A stretch of DNA of 64,000 nucleotides from assembly GCA_037974665.1 (NCBI GenBank), contig CM075764.1, positions 80,685,825 through 80,749,824 of the forward strand. The letters are read 5' to 3'. Positions 10,127-21,835 of this stretch are shown here, one piece after another. The notes below the pieces were generated by a model. The model was not told the origin of the DNA, searched no databases, and was given only the letters and a program-made list of their open reading frames with translations. The position numbers and the translations under genes are program-made. Positions within the stretch are counted from its first letter, which is position 1, and every line of letters begins with the position of its first letter. Source of the DNA: Ehretia macrophylla (Eukaryota > Streptophyta > Magnoliopsida > Boraginales > Ehretiaceae).

Positions 10127-11413
10127 ACAGTTTTGAAAGTTCGTAATATGTACATTAGATCTAATCTTTTAATGTTTATTGACACGTTTATGCGAAAGAT
10201 ATGAGTTGATTTCATCCCGCATGGAAAGATCGACTTTGATTGTAGCGAGCCAAAAGTTTTCTATGATCGGGCCTGATGATCCCTTTATATGGAGATCTCG
10301 GTTTATGTGTCATATCGAGACTATATGGCTTATGAACTCGGTTGGTCTTGGAATGCTTGGTTGGTGTTAGAGTCAATTCTCTTTCATGCATGTTGTCAAA
10401 ACATTAATAGAAGATTAGATGGACTTTGTTTATCTTTTGTATATGATGCGTTAAGATGTTTATTGATTATTTTCATTTAGCTTTTATTATCTATGTGATA
10501 AGTTTAATCTAGCTACATGATGCATAAATGGTGAACTTGATCATGGACTTAGTGGATACCTGATTTGTAATTGAGACATAAGTCTCATTTTATTTTTTTG
10601 CTTTCGAGATAATTTTGTAGTGAGGACTATATGTAAATTCTCAAGAAGAAATGCAAAGAGGCAACCAGATGAATCCAAAAGAGTTGGAGATCTTGAAGAC
10701 AGAGTGATGTGTTTTAAGATAGTTTTTCCTTTTTTATTCCAAAGTCCATGATCCACCATTTATACCTGTTGCATGCATTATATACTATATGATTGTTAAT
10801 GTATGCATGATGAGATCTATTACAAAACTCCCAAATGTGCAAATCAATATTAGATCTGTTGTCCTCCGCTATCCTAGGACTTAATGAACCCAAAGCGATC
10901 ATGTCTGGCCTTGCCCATAGGTAGAGGGACATGATTCGTACTAAGTTTAAGTTGCTAACATAGTGATGTGGTTGTCTGCCAAAATCTAACGGCCAATTAT
11001 TGCCACAAAGGCTTGAGGCTATTGATTCAATTTGTGGGATAACTTTGAGATGACGGGTTGGATCTAACTAAATCACTTAGTCAATTATAACCACAAATGT
11101 TTGAGACCAAGTAATTTAGGGACTGGATATGACCATAACCTATTTTGTGAAATAGACAACAAAGCATTGTTGACTCTTAATATTTATATTCCAATTATAA
11201 CCACAAAGGTTTGAGGGATGCAAATTATTAAGAGAATTTGGTCACCAACTACCAGATTCTAACGAATTCGCGTTTCTCGTTCTGGGAGTATGAGATTTGA
11301 TAAAATTAGTGGGAGATACTATTTTTGTAAAGACCATACTTATTTAGTTATGCATTTTTACATCAACTAGCAGTCTTACTTTCTGTACTACTTGTTTCTG
11401 TAGTACTTTTATA
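10127..11413 (+). other. copia-1 untranslated leader
   Basis: About 1.3 kb between the primer site and gag has no accepted gene. Its short frames (for example 10179-10480) recur in copia-2 at 21321-21622 with changes that do not preserve a protein. A sequence ATNACCACAAAGG(T/C)TTGAGG recurs four times between 10990 and 11220. Confidence 0.7.
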
Positions 11414-14400
11414 ATGGCTTCTATTTCAAATCCCATTGCTTGTATCCTTGATAAAAATGCTTTAACCGGACCAAACTTTCCCGATTGGTATTGCAATCTT
11501 AAAATTGTTTTGGGATTGAAAAAGATTGAATATGTTCTGGATAAGGCCCCTCCTGCTACCCTTCCTGAAACTGCAACTGAAGAAGAGCAAGAAACATATC
11601 GGCTCTGGGTTGAACATGACTTGAGGGCAAAGGCTTACATCCTTGCTTCAATGTCAAACGAACTGCCAAAGTAGCATGAGAATATGTCTGATGTTGTTAG
11701 CATGATTCTGAACTTGAAAGAGCTGTATGGTGAGCAAAGTGATGTTGCCAGATATGAATTGTCAAAAGAGTTGTTCAGAGCTAGATTGGAAGAAGGTGGT
11801 GATGTCAGCAAGCATGTTCTTAGGATGATTAATCTGATTACTCAACTTGAGATGCATGAGTTTGACATGGACTGTAAGCTGCACACAAACCTTATTCTAC
11901 AGTCCCTCCCACCTTCTTTTCAATAAGTTCATAGTGAACTTTTAGATGAACAAGATCTCTGCTTCTTTGCCTGAGCTGGCCAATATGTTGACCACTGCGC
12001 AATCACAGTTCAAAGGAAAAGGTAAGGAGACTGTCCTCGTTGCTACCTCTTCTTCTGGGTTTAGGCCCAAGAATAGAAGAAGGAGGAAGAACAAGAAGAA
12101 GAAGGACATTGCTCCTAAGCCGAGGTGTTAAGAAAAAAGAAGCCGTCCCTAAAGGGCAGTGTTATCACTACAAGGGTGATGGCCATTGGAGAAGAAATTG
12201 TCCCCTGTACCTTCAAGAGTTGAAAGAGAAACAGATTGCCGCCAATGCGCGAGGTACAACTTCTTTTTCTGTGAATGAAACTAATTTTTCAATTAGTCCG
12301 ACTTGTACATCTTGGATTTTAGATTCTGGTGCAACACATGTTTGCATGTCCTCATAGAATCTGAATGACAGGATAACACTTCGGAAGCATGAGATTGTTT
12401 TGAAGGTTGGTAATGGAGCAAGTGTTGCGGCCCATGCCAATGGAAATATTGAAGTTTTTTTACTTGCTGGTCATGTTTTGCGTCTTTCAAATGTTTTGTT
12501 TGCTCCGAATACTGTTATGAATATTGTTTCTATTCCTAAACTTGTTTGTGAGAATTATGAATTTTCCTTTTCAAACAAGAGCTGTAATATTTATTACTGT
12601 AATGTATTGGCTCAGCTACTTTGTTGAACGGACTTTATCATTTGAATTTGGATGAATGCATGCATGTAACTTCAACTTCCACTTCAAATGAGAAACAAAC
12701 AAAAGATATTCAAATTAATGTGAAGCAATTGTGGCACTTGAGACTCGGTCATATTAACAAGAAAAGATTAACATGGATGGCTCAAAATGAACTTATCGAT
12801 TCATTGGGATTTGAGCTCGGGCCTACATGTGAGTCTTGTATTCTTGGGAAAATGACCAAGTCATCATTTGTTGGAAAAGGAACAAAAGCCACTGAATTGT
12901 TAGCATTAATACATAGTGATGTATCCTTTAGAGAAATGGCTCGCAGTGGTTATATCTACTTCAAAACCTTCACCGATGACTATTCTCGGTATGGTTATGT
13001 GTACTTAATGAAGTACAAATCTGATGCTTTTGATAAATTCAAGGAATTTAAAGCTGAAGTAGAAAACCAAATGGGAAAAAGTATTAAAACCTTGCGATCC
13101 GATCGTGGAGGTGAATACTTAAGTACCGAATTTCTTGAATATCTTAAACAAGTTGGAATAACTTCACAGACTACTCCACTTGCTACACCACAATTAAATG
13201 GAGTATCTGAACGTAGAAATCATACATTGATGGATATGGTACGTCTATGATCAGTTACACCGATCTTCCAATTTCATTGTAGGGGTATGCACTTCTTATG
13301 GCTATTTACTTGTTGAATAGGGCTCCAACTAAAGTTGTTCCTACTACACCGTATGAGATATGGTTTGGTAGGAAACCAAGTCTTAATCATATTAGGATTT
13401 GGGGCTGTCCCACTTATGTTAGGAAACTTAAGACGGACAAGTTAGAAGCAAGATCTGACAAAGGGAGATTTGTGGGATATCCTAAGGAGACTAGAGGATA
13501 TTATTTCTATTTTCCCGATGATCAAAGGATATTGATCAGCCGAGATGCCTTCTTTCTTGAAAAAGTGTTTGTTCAAGAAAGAGGCAGTGGGAGGAAAATA
13601 AGAATTGAAGAAGAGTCTTCTGAACCACAAAATATATAAGTCATGATCCCGAACACATTCAACAAGATCCAAAACCAGTTATCACACAAGGACCTCAAAG
13701 ATCTAGTAGAGTATCCCGTTCTCCCGAGAGATATGGTTATCTGCTTAAGGAAACACAAGAGTTGTTTGTGATAGGGGATAAAGATCATTTGGATGATCCT
13801 ACTGATTATAAGGAAGCAATGCAAGATATTGATTCCGAGAAATGGAGGCAGGCTATGCAAACAAAGATAGATTCCATGTATTCAAATGATGTTTGGACCT
13901 TAGTTGACCCCTGAAGGTATTGTACCTATAGGTTGTAAATGGGTCTTCAAAAGGAAACTTGGAATAGATGGAAATGTGGAAACTTATAAAGCAAGGTTGG
14001 TTACAAAATGTTTTTGTCAGAAACAAGGTGTTAATTATGACGAAACTTTTTCACCAGTTGCCATGCTTAAGTCCATCCGCATCATGCTTGCTATTGTCGC
14101 ACACTATGATTTTGAGATCTGGCAAATAGATGTTAAAACTGCATTCCTGAATGGCTATCTTGAGGAAGATATCTATATGGAACAGCCTAAAGGTTTTAAA
14201 TCCAATAAAGATCAAGTGTGTAAGCTCAAACGATCAATTTATGGTCTAAAGCAAGCCTCTCATTCTTGGAACATTAGATTTAATAATGAGATCAAAGAGA
14301 TTGGTTTCATTAGAAATGACGATGAACCTTGTGTATACAAGAGGATCAGTGGGAGCATGACCACTTTTCTGATTTTGTATGTCGATGACATTCTAATAAT

Positions 14401-14950
14401 GGGAAATGATGTTGGACATATGATGTCCACTAAGATTTGGTTGAATAGTAAGTTCTCCATGAAAGATCTGGGAGAAGCCTCTTATATCTTAGGGATTCGT
14501 GTCTATAGAGATAAAACAAAAAGATTGATTGGTTTGTCTCAAAGTCTATACATAGAGCAAGTATTGAAGAAATTCAATATGGAGAGTTCTAAGAAAGGTC
14601 TTCTGCCTATCCGGTATGAAATACATCTTTCCAAGAACATGTCTAACTAAATCCGAAGATGAAAGGCAACGTATGGAACGTGTGCCTTATGCTTCGGTTG
14701 TTGCCAGTCTCATGTATGCCATGCTATGTACAAGGCCTGATATTATGTATGCCGTAAGCCTTGTGAGCAGATCGATCCAGGAGAAAAACATTGGATGTCA
14801 GTGAAGCATATCCTTAAGTACTTATGAAGGACTAAGGACCTTGCACTGATTTATGGAGGAGGAGAACTCCGGAAAGATGGGTACACAGATTCAGATTTTC
14901 AATCTGATACGGATGATAGAAAGTCTACATCCAGATTTGTGTTTGTTTGT
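11414..14950 (+). pseudogene. copia-1 gag-pol, multiply broken
   Basis: Gag starts at 11414 (MASISNPIACILDKN), stops at 86 codons with TAG at 11672-11674, and resumes in the next 250 codons with more stops. The zinc knuckle near 12160-12200 reads C-Y-H-Y where C-X2-C is expected, so one zinc ligand is lost. The protease has the DSGAT motif (about 12325) and a stop soon after. Integrase follows with the HHCC region (about 12730-12850) and the DD-E core (12920-13210), then a stop at 13248-13250. The RT block (13904-14650) keeps LYVDDILIM near 14376. RNase H is cut off at about 14950 by a deletion into the 3' LTR. The order Gag-PR-IN-RT is that of Ty1/copia. The gag stop is shared with copia-2. 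Confidence 0.9.
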
Positions 14951-15800
14951 AAAGGGTAGTGAGCGTTGAGCTACAATAGCATAGGGATGCGATTAACTGA
15001 CATATGAATGATCGTTGGTTGAACGGATCATTGAATATGACCGAAATGACGAAAATACATGACTTTGGATTAATAGTTTGTCATTCGTTGCAAATTGTGC
15101 AAATTAATCCTTTGACTTGAGAAATTACAACTGCTGGTTATATCAAGTGCTAAATCTTGCGTTTGGACAATGCTCACCTTCTTTGAGGGTGAGATACAGC
15201 CTCTTACAGTTTAGTCTTGTGATATGAGTCCGACAAGTAATTGCCAAGATAGGATCTGTTAATCTCCGACAATGAGGCGATGTCCTATGCGATCTAGTGT
15301 CGGTCGTCTGAAATGAGAAATCCTCGGCGGGGGTAGTTGAACGATGGAAAGGTATTTTTTCCATAGATGTCATCTCTCATTCCATCGAATTAGATCTATA
15401 CATAGAATCGTATAACAGACTTAATCATTTCATGGTCCCCACAACGATTGGGACATTTTAACAAAAGGATCGGACTGCACGCTAATGTACGACTACAAAT
15501 AGGTTCGTTAGAATTTGACTTCATTACTGTACATATTGTTATGATACGTTCATTGCTAGCGCGTCACTCATGAACATGAAGTTATTCCGGAAAATGACAG
15601 AGATATTTTCTGAATCGATCATTTATCGCTATACGGTCATGAACCTAGAAAGTAACACACTTAGGGTATCATGAATAAAGCATTTTTGAGCTTGGTATTG
15701 AGTTGGAAACACGTTAAAGTATTAATGGTGTGATTTTGGACATTACCAGTTAAGTGGGCTAAAATCATAATTTTCGAAGGTTTTGGGGTCAAAGTGTAAA
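14951..15800 (+). repeat. copia-1 3' LTR, truncated at both ends
   Basis: Sequence from aaagggtagtgagcg to caaagtgtaaa matches about LTR positions 290-1140 of the copia-2 3' LTR. The left joint is to pol at a shared taa; the right joint is to the inverted copia-3 LTR. Confidence 0.85.
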
Positions 15801-17661
15801 GGTCATAGATCGAAACACACGATCATCCAATGGCAGACACCACCAACCAAGTATTGTGCTAGTTTCTCGATGATAGATCTAAGCTTGTATATTGATAGAA
15901 AAGCAAGAGAAAATTCCCTACTACTTTTCTCTACTATGGCCGAAAACACCATAGGAGAAAGGAGATGATTTTTCTTGCTCATGTTTGTGTGTCTTGGCTG
16001 AAAAACAACAACAAAAAGAGTAGAATAGTTGGCCTTTATATAGAGTCTTGAGTTGTGTAGGATTGTGACAAGTGGCATGTTATGTCTTCTCAAGACATCA
16101 TCCTTTTGCCAAGTGTCAATCATGCACACACTCAAACCAACTTGTTCTTTGTCTTTTTGTGCAACTTGTTGTTTGTCTTTTATTGTAAGTTGTCTTTTAT
16201 CCTTTTGTGTTTGTCTTTTAGTGCAAGTTGTTGTTTGTCTTTTAGTGAAGACAAACATTAATTAATTCTAAACCCCTTTAGAATAATTAATTGAAGATTG
16301 ACCCCTCAATCTTTTTGCACTCATGCCCTAATACTTTTTAGTATTTACACTTTGGCCCAAAACTTTCAAAAATTATGATTTTGGCCCACTTAACCGTTAA
16401 TGGCCAAAATTACACCGTTATCACTTTAACGTGTTTCCAACTTAGTATTTGCACTTTTGGCCTGCTTAACTATTAACGTCCAAAATAAACAACATTAACT
16501 CTTTAACGTGTTTCCAACTTAATATCAAGCTCGTTAATTGTCTTATTCTTGATGCTATTTTTGTGTGTGACTTTCTAGATTCATAACCGTATAGTGATGA
16601 GGGACTATTAAACGCTTTTAATCTATTATGAGAATGTCTCCGTCATTCTCCGGAATACGCTCATGTTCAAGAGTTACGTCTAGCAACATACGCGCATCAT
16701 GACAATTTATACGGTAATGAAGTCCAACTTTTATGAATCTATTTATAGTCGCGAATTAGCATGCAGTCCGACCCTTCCATTAAATATGTCCCGATCATTG
16801 TGGGGACCATGATACGATTAAGTCCACTAAATGATTCTATGCATAGATCTATTCGGTGGAATGAGAGATGACACCTATGGAACCCTTTCCATCATTCCAT
16901 CTGTTATGTGCCCCGGCCGAAGACTTCCTCAATCAACCAAAATAAGATCTCATAGGACATCGCCTTACGTTAGAGGTTAACGGATCCTATCTTCTTTTTT
17001 TTGTTGTTAATTAACGGATCCTATATTGACAATTACCTGTCAGTTCATACCACAAAACTACAATGCGAAAGGCCATAACCCACCTTTTGGAAGACGGGTA
17101 TTGTCCAGACGCAATATTTAGCCCCTGATATAATCGGCAGCCATAATTTCTCAAGTCAAAGGATTAATTTGCACAATTCACAACCAATAACAAACTATTA
17201 ATCCAAAGTCATGTAGTTTTGTTATTCTGGTTACATTCTGTGATTCGTTCAACTAACAATCACCTATATGCAAGTCAGTCGCATCCCTATGTTGTTATGG
17301 CACAAGGCTCACCATCCTTTATCATTAACATCTCTATGTTAATCAAAGGTAACTTATATATGATAGCCCATACTTGATTATTCTAGTCCCGATCGAATAA
17401 TCTGAGGGCTATAAATCATTTTGAATGTTTATCATATTGAAGAAATATGCCAACATATTCTAAACTCTTTTAGAATATATTTCTTCTCCGAAAAACATTA
17501 AGGACACATTCATATAATAGGAATCGCGGAGAATATGAACGTCACAAACAAGTCAATATGTAAACAAACATATAGACGTAAATGCCATTAGGTACAAGTT
17601 AATGCCAAAATATCCCAAAATAGGTCATCAAACTATATAGCATTAGGGAATATCTCCAACA
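15801..17661 (-). repeat. copia-3 LTR (truncated at its U5 end)
   Basis: On the minus strand it begins TGTTGGAGATATTCCC and carries the same ordered blocks as the other copia LTRs (hairpin-rich U3, AAAGACAAACAAC tract, TATA-like CTATATAAAGG near 16042). A 151-codon frame inside it on the minus strand (15803-16258) is repeat-derived and is not taken as a gene. Confidence 0.85.
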
Positions 17662-18706
17662 ATCTCCCACTAGTACTAATCCTAGGATATATATATATAG
17701 TATTAGCACAACACACAATGATATCACATATCAATCTTCACAAGACGTGGACCTATGACAAATTCATGGCTAAGGTAAGTAGGTCAACTACATCAGATGT
17801 GGTCGTTTTTCTGCAATGACATATCACAATATAACAATAGGCTACAGATACAATATATGAAAATGGAAACACCTTTCCAAATGTTTGAACATACTGTGAG
17901 ACCCTGGTTCCTTTAGCTTGTGCAATAGCTCCATTATAGTCGTAACGCAAAAGCATCACAACTAAATGATAAGAACTATTATCAACTTATATGATTACCT
18001 TAATCCAAACAACTTCTTTTGTAACATCAAATATTACAAAAGATGTAATATACATACAGTTCATTCAGAACCTTTCTAACTAACTCTGGTCCATTAATCA
18101 TGAACATGATCCCCGAAATAGACATTCTATTATTGGTTTCAGATAAAAAATCCAAACTAATAAATCTGTCACCACGGATTTTACCTTCTCCATAGAATAT
18201 ATTTTAAGTGCTTCAGAAGTACTTTAAATATATGCAAATATTATCCAACATTCTCAATTAGGATAGGATTGACATTCATTCGTAACACTTTACAGTTTGC
18301 ACAATATCAAACATTGTACTTAGCAACTTATGAAGTCATCTATTACTTAAGTAATGATGATTTCATTCCAAGCTTGCTATGCTGCTAGAGTTTCTCGAAA
18401 ATCATTCGTTGGAGATGGATTCTCAAGGACAATAATTCATTTCTTTGATTTCTTTTTGAAAAACCATCTTGAACACCTTCAAGATCACTCTAGGTACAAT
18501 CTTTGGAATATGTTAAGTAATCTCCTTGTACTATCACCATAGCTACGAATTCTTGAGATACTAATAACATCTTCCAAGTATGGAGAACATTTAATGTGAC
18601 TAGACTTTAATTGACATTACATTACTTATATCATCAACTATGATAGACAAGTCATCAACATACAGATTAGGAATAGTGGTTGCGCTCCCACTAACTCTGA
18701 TGCAAA
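17662..18706 (-). pseudogene. copia-3 pol remnant (RT to RNase H), minus strand
   Basis: The minus-strand reading at about 18660-18620 shows the RT signature YVDDL followed by SIIVDD. Near 17960-17925 it shows the RNase H C-terminal block with DYNGAIAQAKG, as in copia-2. Between these the frame is lost many times, so this is an old copy. The polypurine tract lies at 17662-17671. Confidence 0.75.
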
Positions 18707-18709
18707 CAT

Positions 18710-18907
18710 AATGATGAGGACATCAAGGCTGCTAGGAATGTTCCAGATTCAATGCAAGTGCTAGTTGGTCTAGTGACAAGAGCTCGCGCTAAAAAGTTCA
18801 AGGAAGAGCTGAATAATTTGGTTGAGAAAGTCCTACAACAAGAGGAAAGCGTGTTGGCTAGTAGAGATGAAGAAAGGCTGGTGTTACTTGATGAGAACCA
18901 GCCTTGA
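18710..18907 (+). CDS. C-terminal end of a Ty3/gypsy polyprotein (fragment)
   Basis: Sixty-five codons are open and end with TGA at 18905-18907. The product contains VTRARAKKFKEELNNLVEKV, a tail typical of some plant Ty3/gypsy polyproteins, after integrase. The stop lies 19 bp inside the LTR that begins at 18889, so the pol end overlaps U3. Everything upstream is missing. The fragment cannot be functional alone. Confidence 0.7.
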   Translation, partial: NDEDIKAARNVPDSMQVLVGLVTRARAKKFKEELNNLVEKVLQQEESVLASRDEERLVLLDENQP

Positions 18908-19730
18908 GCGTCCACATTCAATGAACCAATTGAGCGTCCACATTCAATGAACCAATTGAAGCATCCATATTCAATGAACCAATTAGGCGTCCACATTCAT
19001 TGAACCTTTTGGGTGAATTTTCGAGCAAAGATTCAAGTCAAGATTCTATTTTCAAGATTCAAGAACTTCAAGATTCTTCAAGAAGTTTCAAGAAGATTTG
19101 AAGATTTAGTCAAGATTTGATTTATTTGTAATTCTATCCTAGTTTTAGTTTTCAGTTTTAGTTTAATTCCCTATGGACGAATTTAGATGTTCACACTAGG
19201 AAAGAGACTTTCTTGGGCTGCAAGATTAGGTGTTCACACTAGAAAGGAGCTTTTCTTGGGCTGCAAGTTTGCTTCCTTTTTAGTTACTATTCATGTCACT
19301 ATTCACGTGAATAGTTAATAGGAGTCTTTTCTTGGTCTCCAAGTTTGTTTCCTTTGACCTAGTTACTATTCACATTTTCCTAATATGGGCTAGGGTTTAG
19401 GAGTCTTTTTCCAAGCAGGATACTTATTTGTTATTGCCTATATAAGGCTCTTTTTTGTGATAATAAAGAAGACAACTTTGATATTAAATTTGTGAGATTA
19501 TTCTCCTTAAGTTCTCAAGAACTTTTTCGAACTTATCAAGATTATTCTTGTGGCATTCATCCTTGACTTATCAAACGGGTTTTCCATCCTCGTTTGTGGC
19601 GTATTCAACTATATCAAGGTTCTAGCTTTGCTAAGCATAGGGTCGCGGTTCCATCCAATCCTGAAAGGTCTTGAGGTCGTTTGCCATATTTGGTGTTGGG
19701 TCGCGTCACATGTTGGCGTGGTTCGTATCA
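18889..19730 (+). repeat. gypsy-A LTR 1 (complete)
   Basis: 842 bp from TGATGAGAACCAGCC to GTTCGTATCA. It contains four units of a ~26-bp tandem repeat (GCGTCCACATTCAATGAACC type, 18907-19010), a G-box palindrome TTCACGTGAA near 19300 and a TATA box CCTATATAAGG near 19437. Confidence 0.88.
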
Positions 19731-19756
19731 TTACTCCTCCAAGTAGATCCACAAGA

Positions 19757-20495
19757 AAGCCAACTAGGCGTCCACTTCATTGAACCATTTGGGCGAATTT
19801 TCCAGCAAAGATTCAAGTCAAGATTCTATTTTCAAGATTCAAGAACTTCAAGATTCTTCAAGAAGTTTCAAGAAGATTCGAAGATTTAGTCAAGATTTGA
19901 TTTCTTTATAATTCTATCCTAGTTTTAGTTTAATTCCCTATGGACGAATTTAGGTGTTCACACTAGTAAAAAGACTTTCTTGGGCTGCAAGATTAGGTGT
20001 TCACACTAGGAAGAAGCTTTTCTTGGGCTACAAGTTTGCTTCCTTTTTAGTTACTATTTACGTTACTATTCACGTGAATAGTTATTATGAGTCTTTTCTT
20101 GGTCTCCAAGTTTGTTTCCTTTGACTTAGTTACTATTCACGTTTTTCTATTTCAGCTAGGGTTTAGGAGTCTTTTCTAATTAGGAAACTTATTTGTTATT
20201 TGCCTATATAAGGCTGATTTGCAAGAAATAAAAGTGAGACAACTTTGATATTAAATTTGTGAGATTATTCTCCTTAAGTTCTCAATAACTTTTTTGAACT
20301 TATCAAGATTATTCTTGTGGCGTTCAACTCCGACTTATCAAGCGGATTTCCATCCCTGTTTGTGGCGTCTTCACCATACCAAGGTTTTTGCTTTGCTAAG
20401 CAACGGGTTACAGTTCCATCCATTCTTGAAAGGTCTTGGGGTTGTTTGCCATATTTGGTGTTGGGTCGCATCACATATTGGCGTGGTTCGTATCA
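19757..20495 (+). repeat. gypsy-A LTR 2 (5'-truncated)
   Basis: It starts inside the 26-bp repeat tract and ends GTTCGTATCA directly before a primer site. The TATA box CCTATATAAGG is near 20206. Confidence 0.85.
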
Positions 20496-20496
20496 G

Positions 20497-20510
20497 TTGG
20501 TAATCAGAGC
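20497..20510 (+). other. gypsy-A primer binding site
   Basis: TTGGTAATCAGAGC resembles the tRNA-Met site with one extra A; the same site follows the gypsy-C LTR at 61501. Confidence 0.8.
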
Positions 20511-20975
20511 TTAGGTTTATCAAGTTTGCCTATCCTTTTCTTGTTTTCTTAGTTAATTCCGTGAATCTAGGTCTAGGTTTAAATTCCTTTCTTTGTTCTT
20601 GATTTTGTCTTGCTGCCAATTCGTTTTAGGTTGTGTTTCAATTCCGTTCTTGCTTCAATTTTGTTTCTTATCTTGTTTTTTTTTGCTGGGTTCGTTTCTT
20701 ATCTTGTGTTTCAAGTCTGTTTTCTTGTTGAAATCTGTATCTTGCTTTCAAGTATTTTCTTGTTTTTCCCATCAAATCCATGGGTAGGGTTAAGGTTTTC
20801 AATTAGGACAAAACCCTAATTGGTTGTGTGCTCAATCCCGTTTATTGTCTTAGTGTCAAATTTGAATTTTTGGTGACTTGCTCATTGTGTTCGCTTCTGA
20901 AAATCAAGAAAAAGAACATCAAGAAAAGAAAAGAAAGGTCAAGAAAAGATCAAAAAAAAAAAACAAAAAAAAAGA
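20511..20975 (+). other. gypsy-A leader, truncated
   Basis: T-rich sequence homologous to the gypsy-C leader (61515 onward), with no gene. It ends in an A-rich run where copia-2 LTR sequence begins. Confidence 0.7.
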
Positions 20976-21253
20976 TGAAAATACATATGTATATAATTGT
21001 ATATACTTCTTATGTATTTTCTTTTAATGTACTAGTTACGGATTTATTCTTGAGTTTATGTTAATACAAACTTATTTACATGCAAATTTTAATTGTTATT
21101 ATTTCCGCTGCGCTTGCATGTTTTTGTTATTTACATATCTCGAGACGATCTTGTTGTGCTCCCACTTTTGAAGCTGACGCCTTTTGCACCTGCATTTTGA
21201 AGTTGACGCCTTTTGCGCCTTCAATATGAAGCTGACGCCTCTATGCGCCTTCA
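20976..21253 (+). repeat. copia-2 5' LTR remnant
   Basis: It matches the last 278 bp of the 3' LTR (about 30105-30380) and ends CTTCA. Confidence 0.88.
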
Positions 21254-21255
21254 AG

Positions 21256-21268
21256 TGGTATCAGAGCC
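21256..21268 (+). other. copia-2 primer binding site
   Basis: TGGTATCAGAGCC, two bases after the LTR end, as in copia-1. Confidence 0.9.
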
Positions 21269-21835
21269 ACAGTTTTGAAAGTCCATAATATGTACATTAG
21301 ATCTAATCTTTTAATGTTTATTGACACGTTTATGCGAAAGATATGAATTGATTCCATCCCTCATGGAAAGATCGACTTTGATTGTAGCGAGCCAAAAGTT
21401 TTCTATGATCGAGCCTGATGATCCCTTTATATGGAGATCTTGGTTTACGTTTCATATCGAGACTATATGGATAGTGAACTCGGTTGGTCTTGGAATGCTT
21501 TGTTGATGTTAGAGTCAATTCTCTTTCATGCATGTTGTCAAAACATTAATAGAAGATTAGATGGACTTTGTTTATCTTTTGTATATGATGCGTTAAGATG
21601 TTTATTGATTATTTTCATTTAGCTTTGATTATCTATGTGATAAGTTTAATCTAGCTACATGATGCATAAATGGTGAACTTGATCATGGACTTAGTGGATA
21701 CCCGGTTTGTAATTGAGACATAAGTCTCATTTTATTTTTCTTGCTTTTGAGAGAACTTTGTAGTGAGGACTATTTACATTCTCAAAAAGAAATGCAAAGA
21801 GGCAACCGGATGAATCCAAAAGAGTTGGGGATCTT

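Larger units (their letters stand above)
1279..15800 (+). mobile_element. copia-1: Angela/BARE-like Ty1/copia element, decayed, 3' LTR truncated
   Basis: The 5' LTR starts TGTTAAAGATATGCCC at 1279 and, with LINE B removed, is about 2.0 kb, ending in CTTCA at 10111. A tRNA-Met type primer site follows at 10114, then gag-pol (11414-14950) in the order Gag, protease, integrase, RT, which is the Ty1/copia order. The C-terminal RNase H, the polypurine tract and the first ~290 bp of the 3' LTR are deleted, so pol joins directly to mid-LTR at about 14951. The 3' LTR itself stops at about 15800 against an inverted copia-3 LTR. The LTR start resembles the TGTTGGAAATATGCCC start of grass BARE/Angela elements (established family knowledge), so the lineage assignment is by that resemblance. 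No TSD can be scored because the 3' end is lost. Confidence 0.9.
15801..18706 (-). mobile_element. copia-3: inverted, decayed copia relative (3' end of pol plus LTR)
   Basis: Read on the minus strand, degenerate RT and RNase H sequence (18706 down to 17672) runs into a polypurine tract AGTGGGAGAT and an LTR starting TGTTGGAGATATTCCC at 17661. The LTR is cut at about 15800, before its expected CTTCA end. The right side is cut at about 18706 by gypsy-A. It is a sister subfamily of copia-1 and copia-2, not the same element. Confidence 0.85.
18707..20975 (+). mobile_element. gypsy-A fragment: pol end, two tandem LTRs, primer site and leader
   Basis: The order is pol C-terminus (18710-18907), a complete LTR (18889-19730), a 26-bp spacer, a 5'-truncated LTR (about 19757-20495), a primer site (20497) and a leader that is cut at about 20975 by the copia-2 LTR remnant. 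The LTRs belong to the same family as gypsy-B and gypsy-C. LTR-LTR tandems usually come from unequal recombination or from neighbouring insertion of two copies. Confidence 0.85.

Noticed and set aside
10179..10480. Small frames conserved in position in both copia leaders (also 21321-21622)
   Set aside because: Shared because the copies are sisters; differences do not favour synonymous positions and starts and stops shift.
15803..16258. 151-codon minus-strand frame in the copia-3 LTR
   Set aside because: Its first third is translation of the AAAGACAAAC repeat; the matching regions of the other copia LTRs are not open.
18354..18542. 62-codon plus-strand frame
   Set aside because: Antisense shadow of degenerate copia-3 pol.
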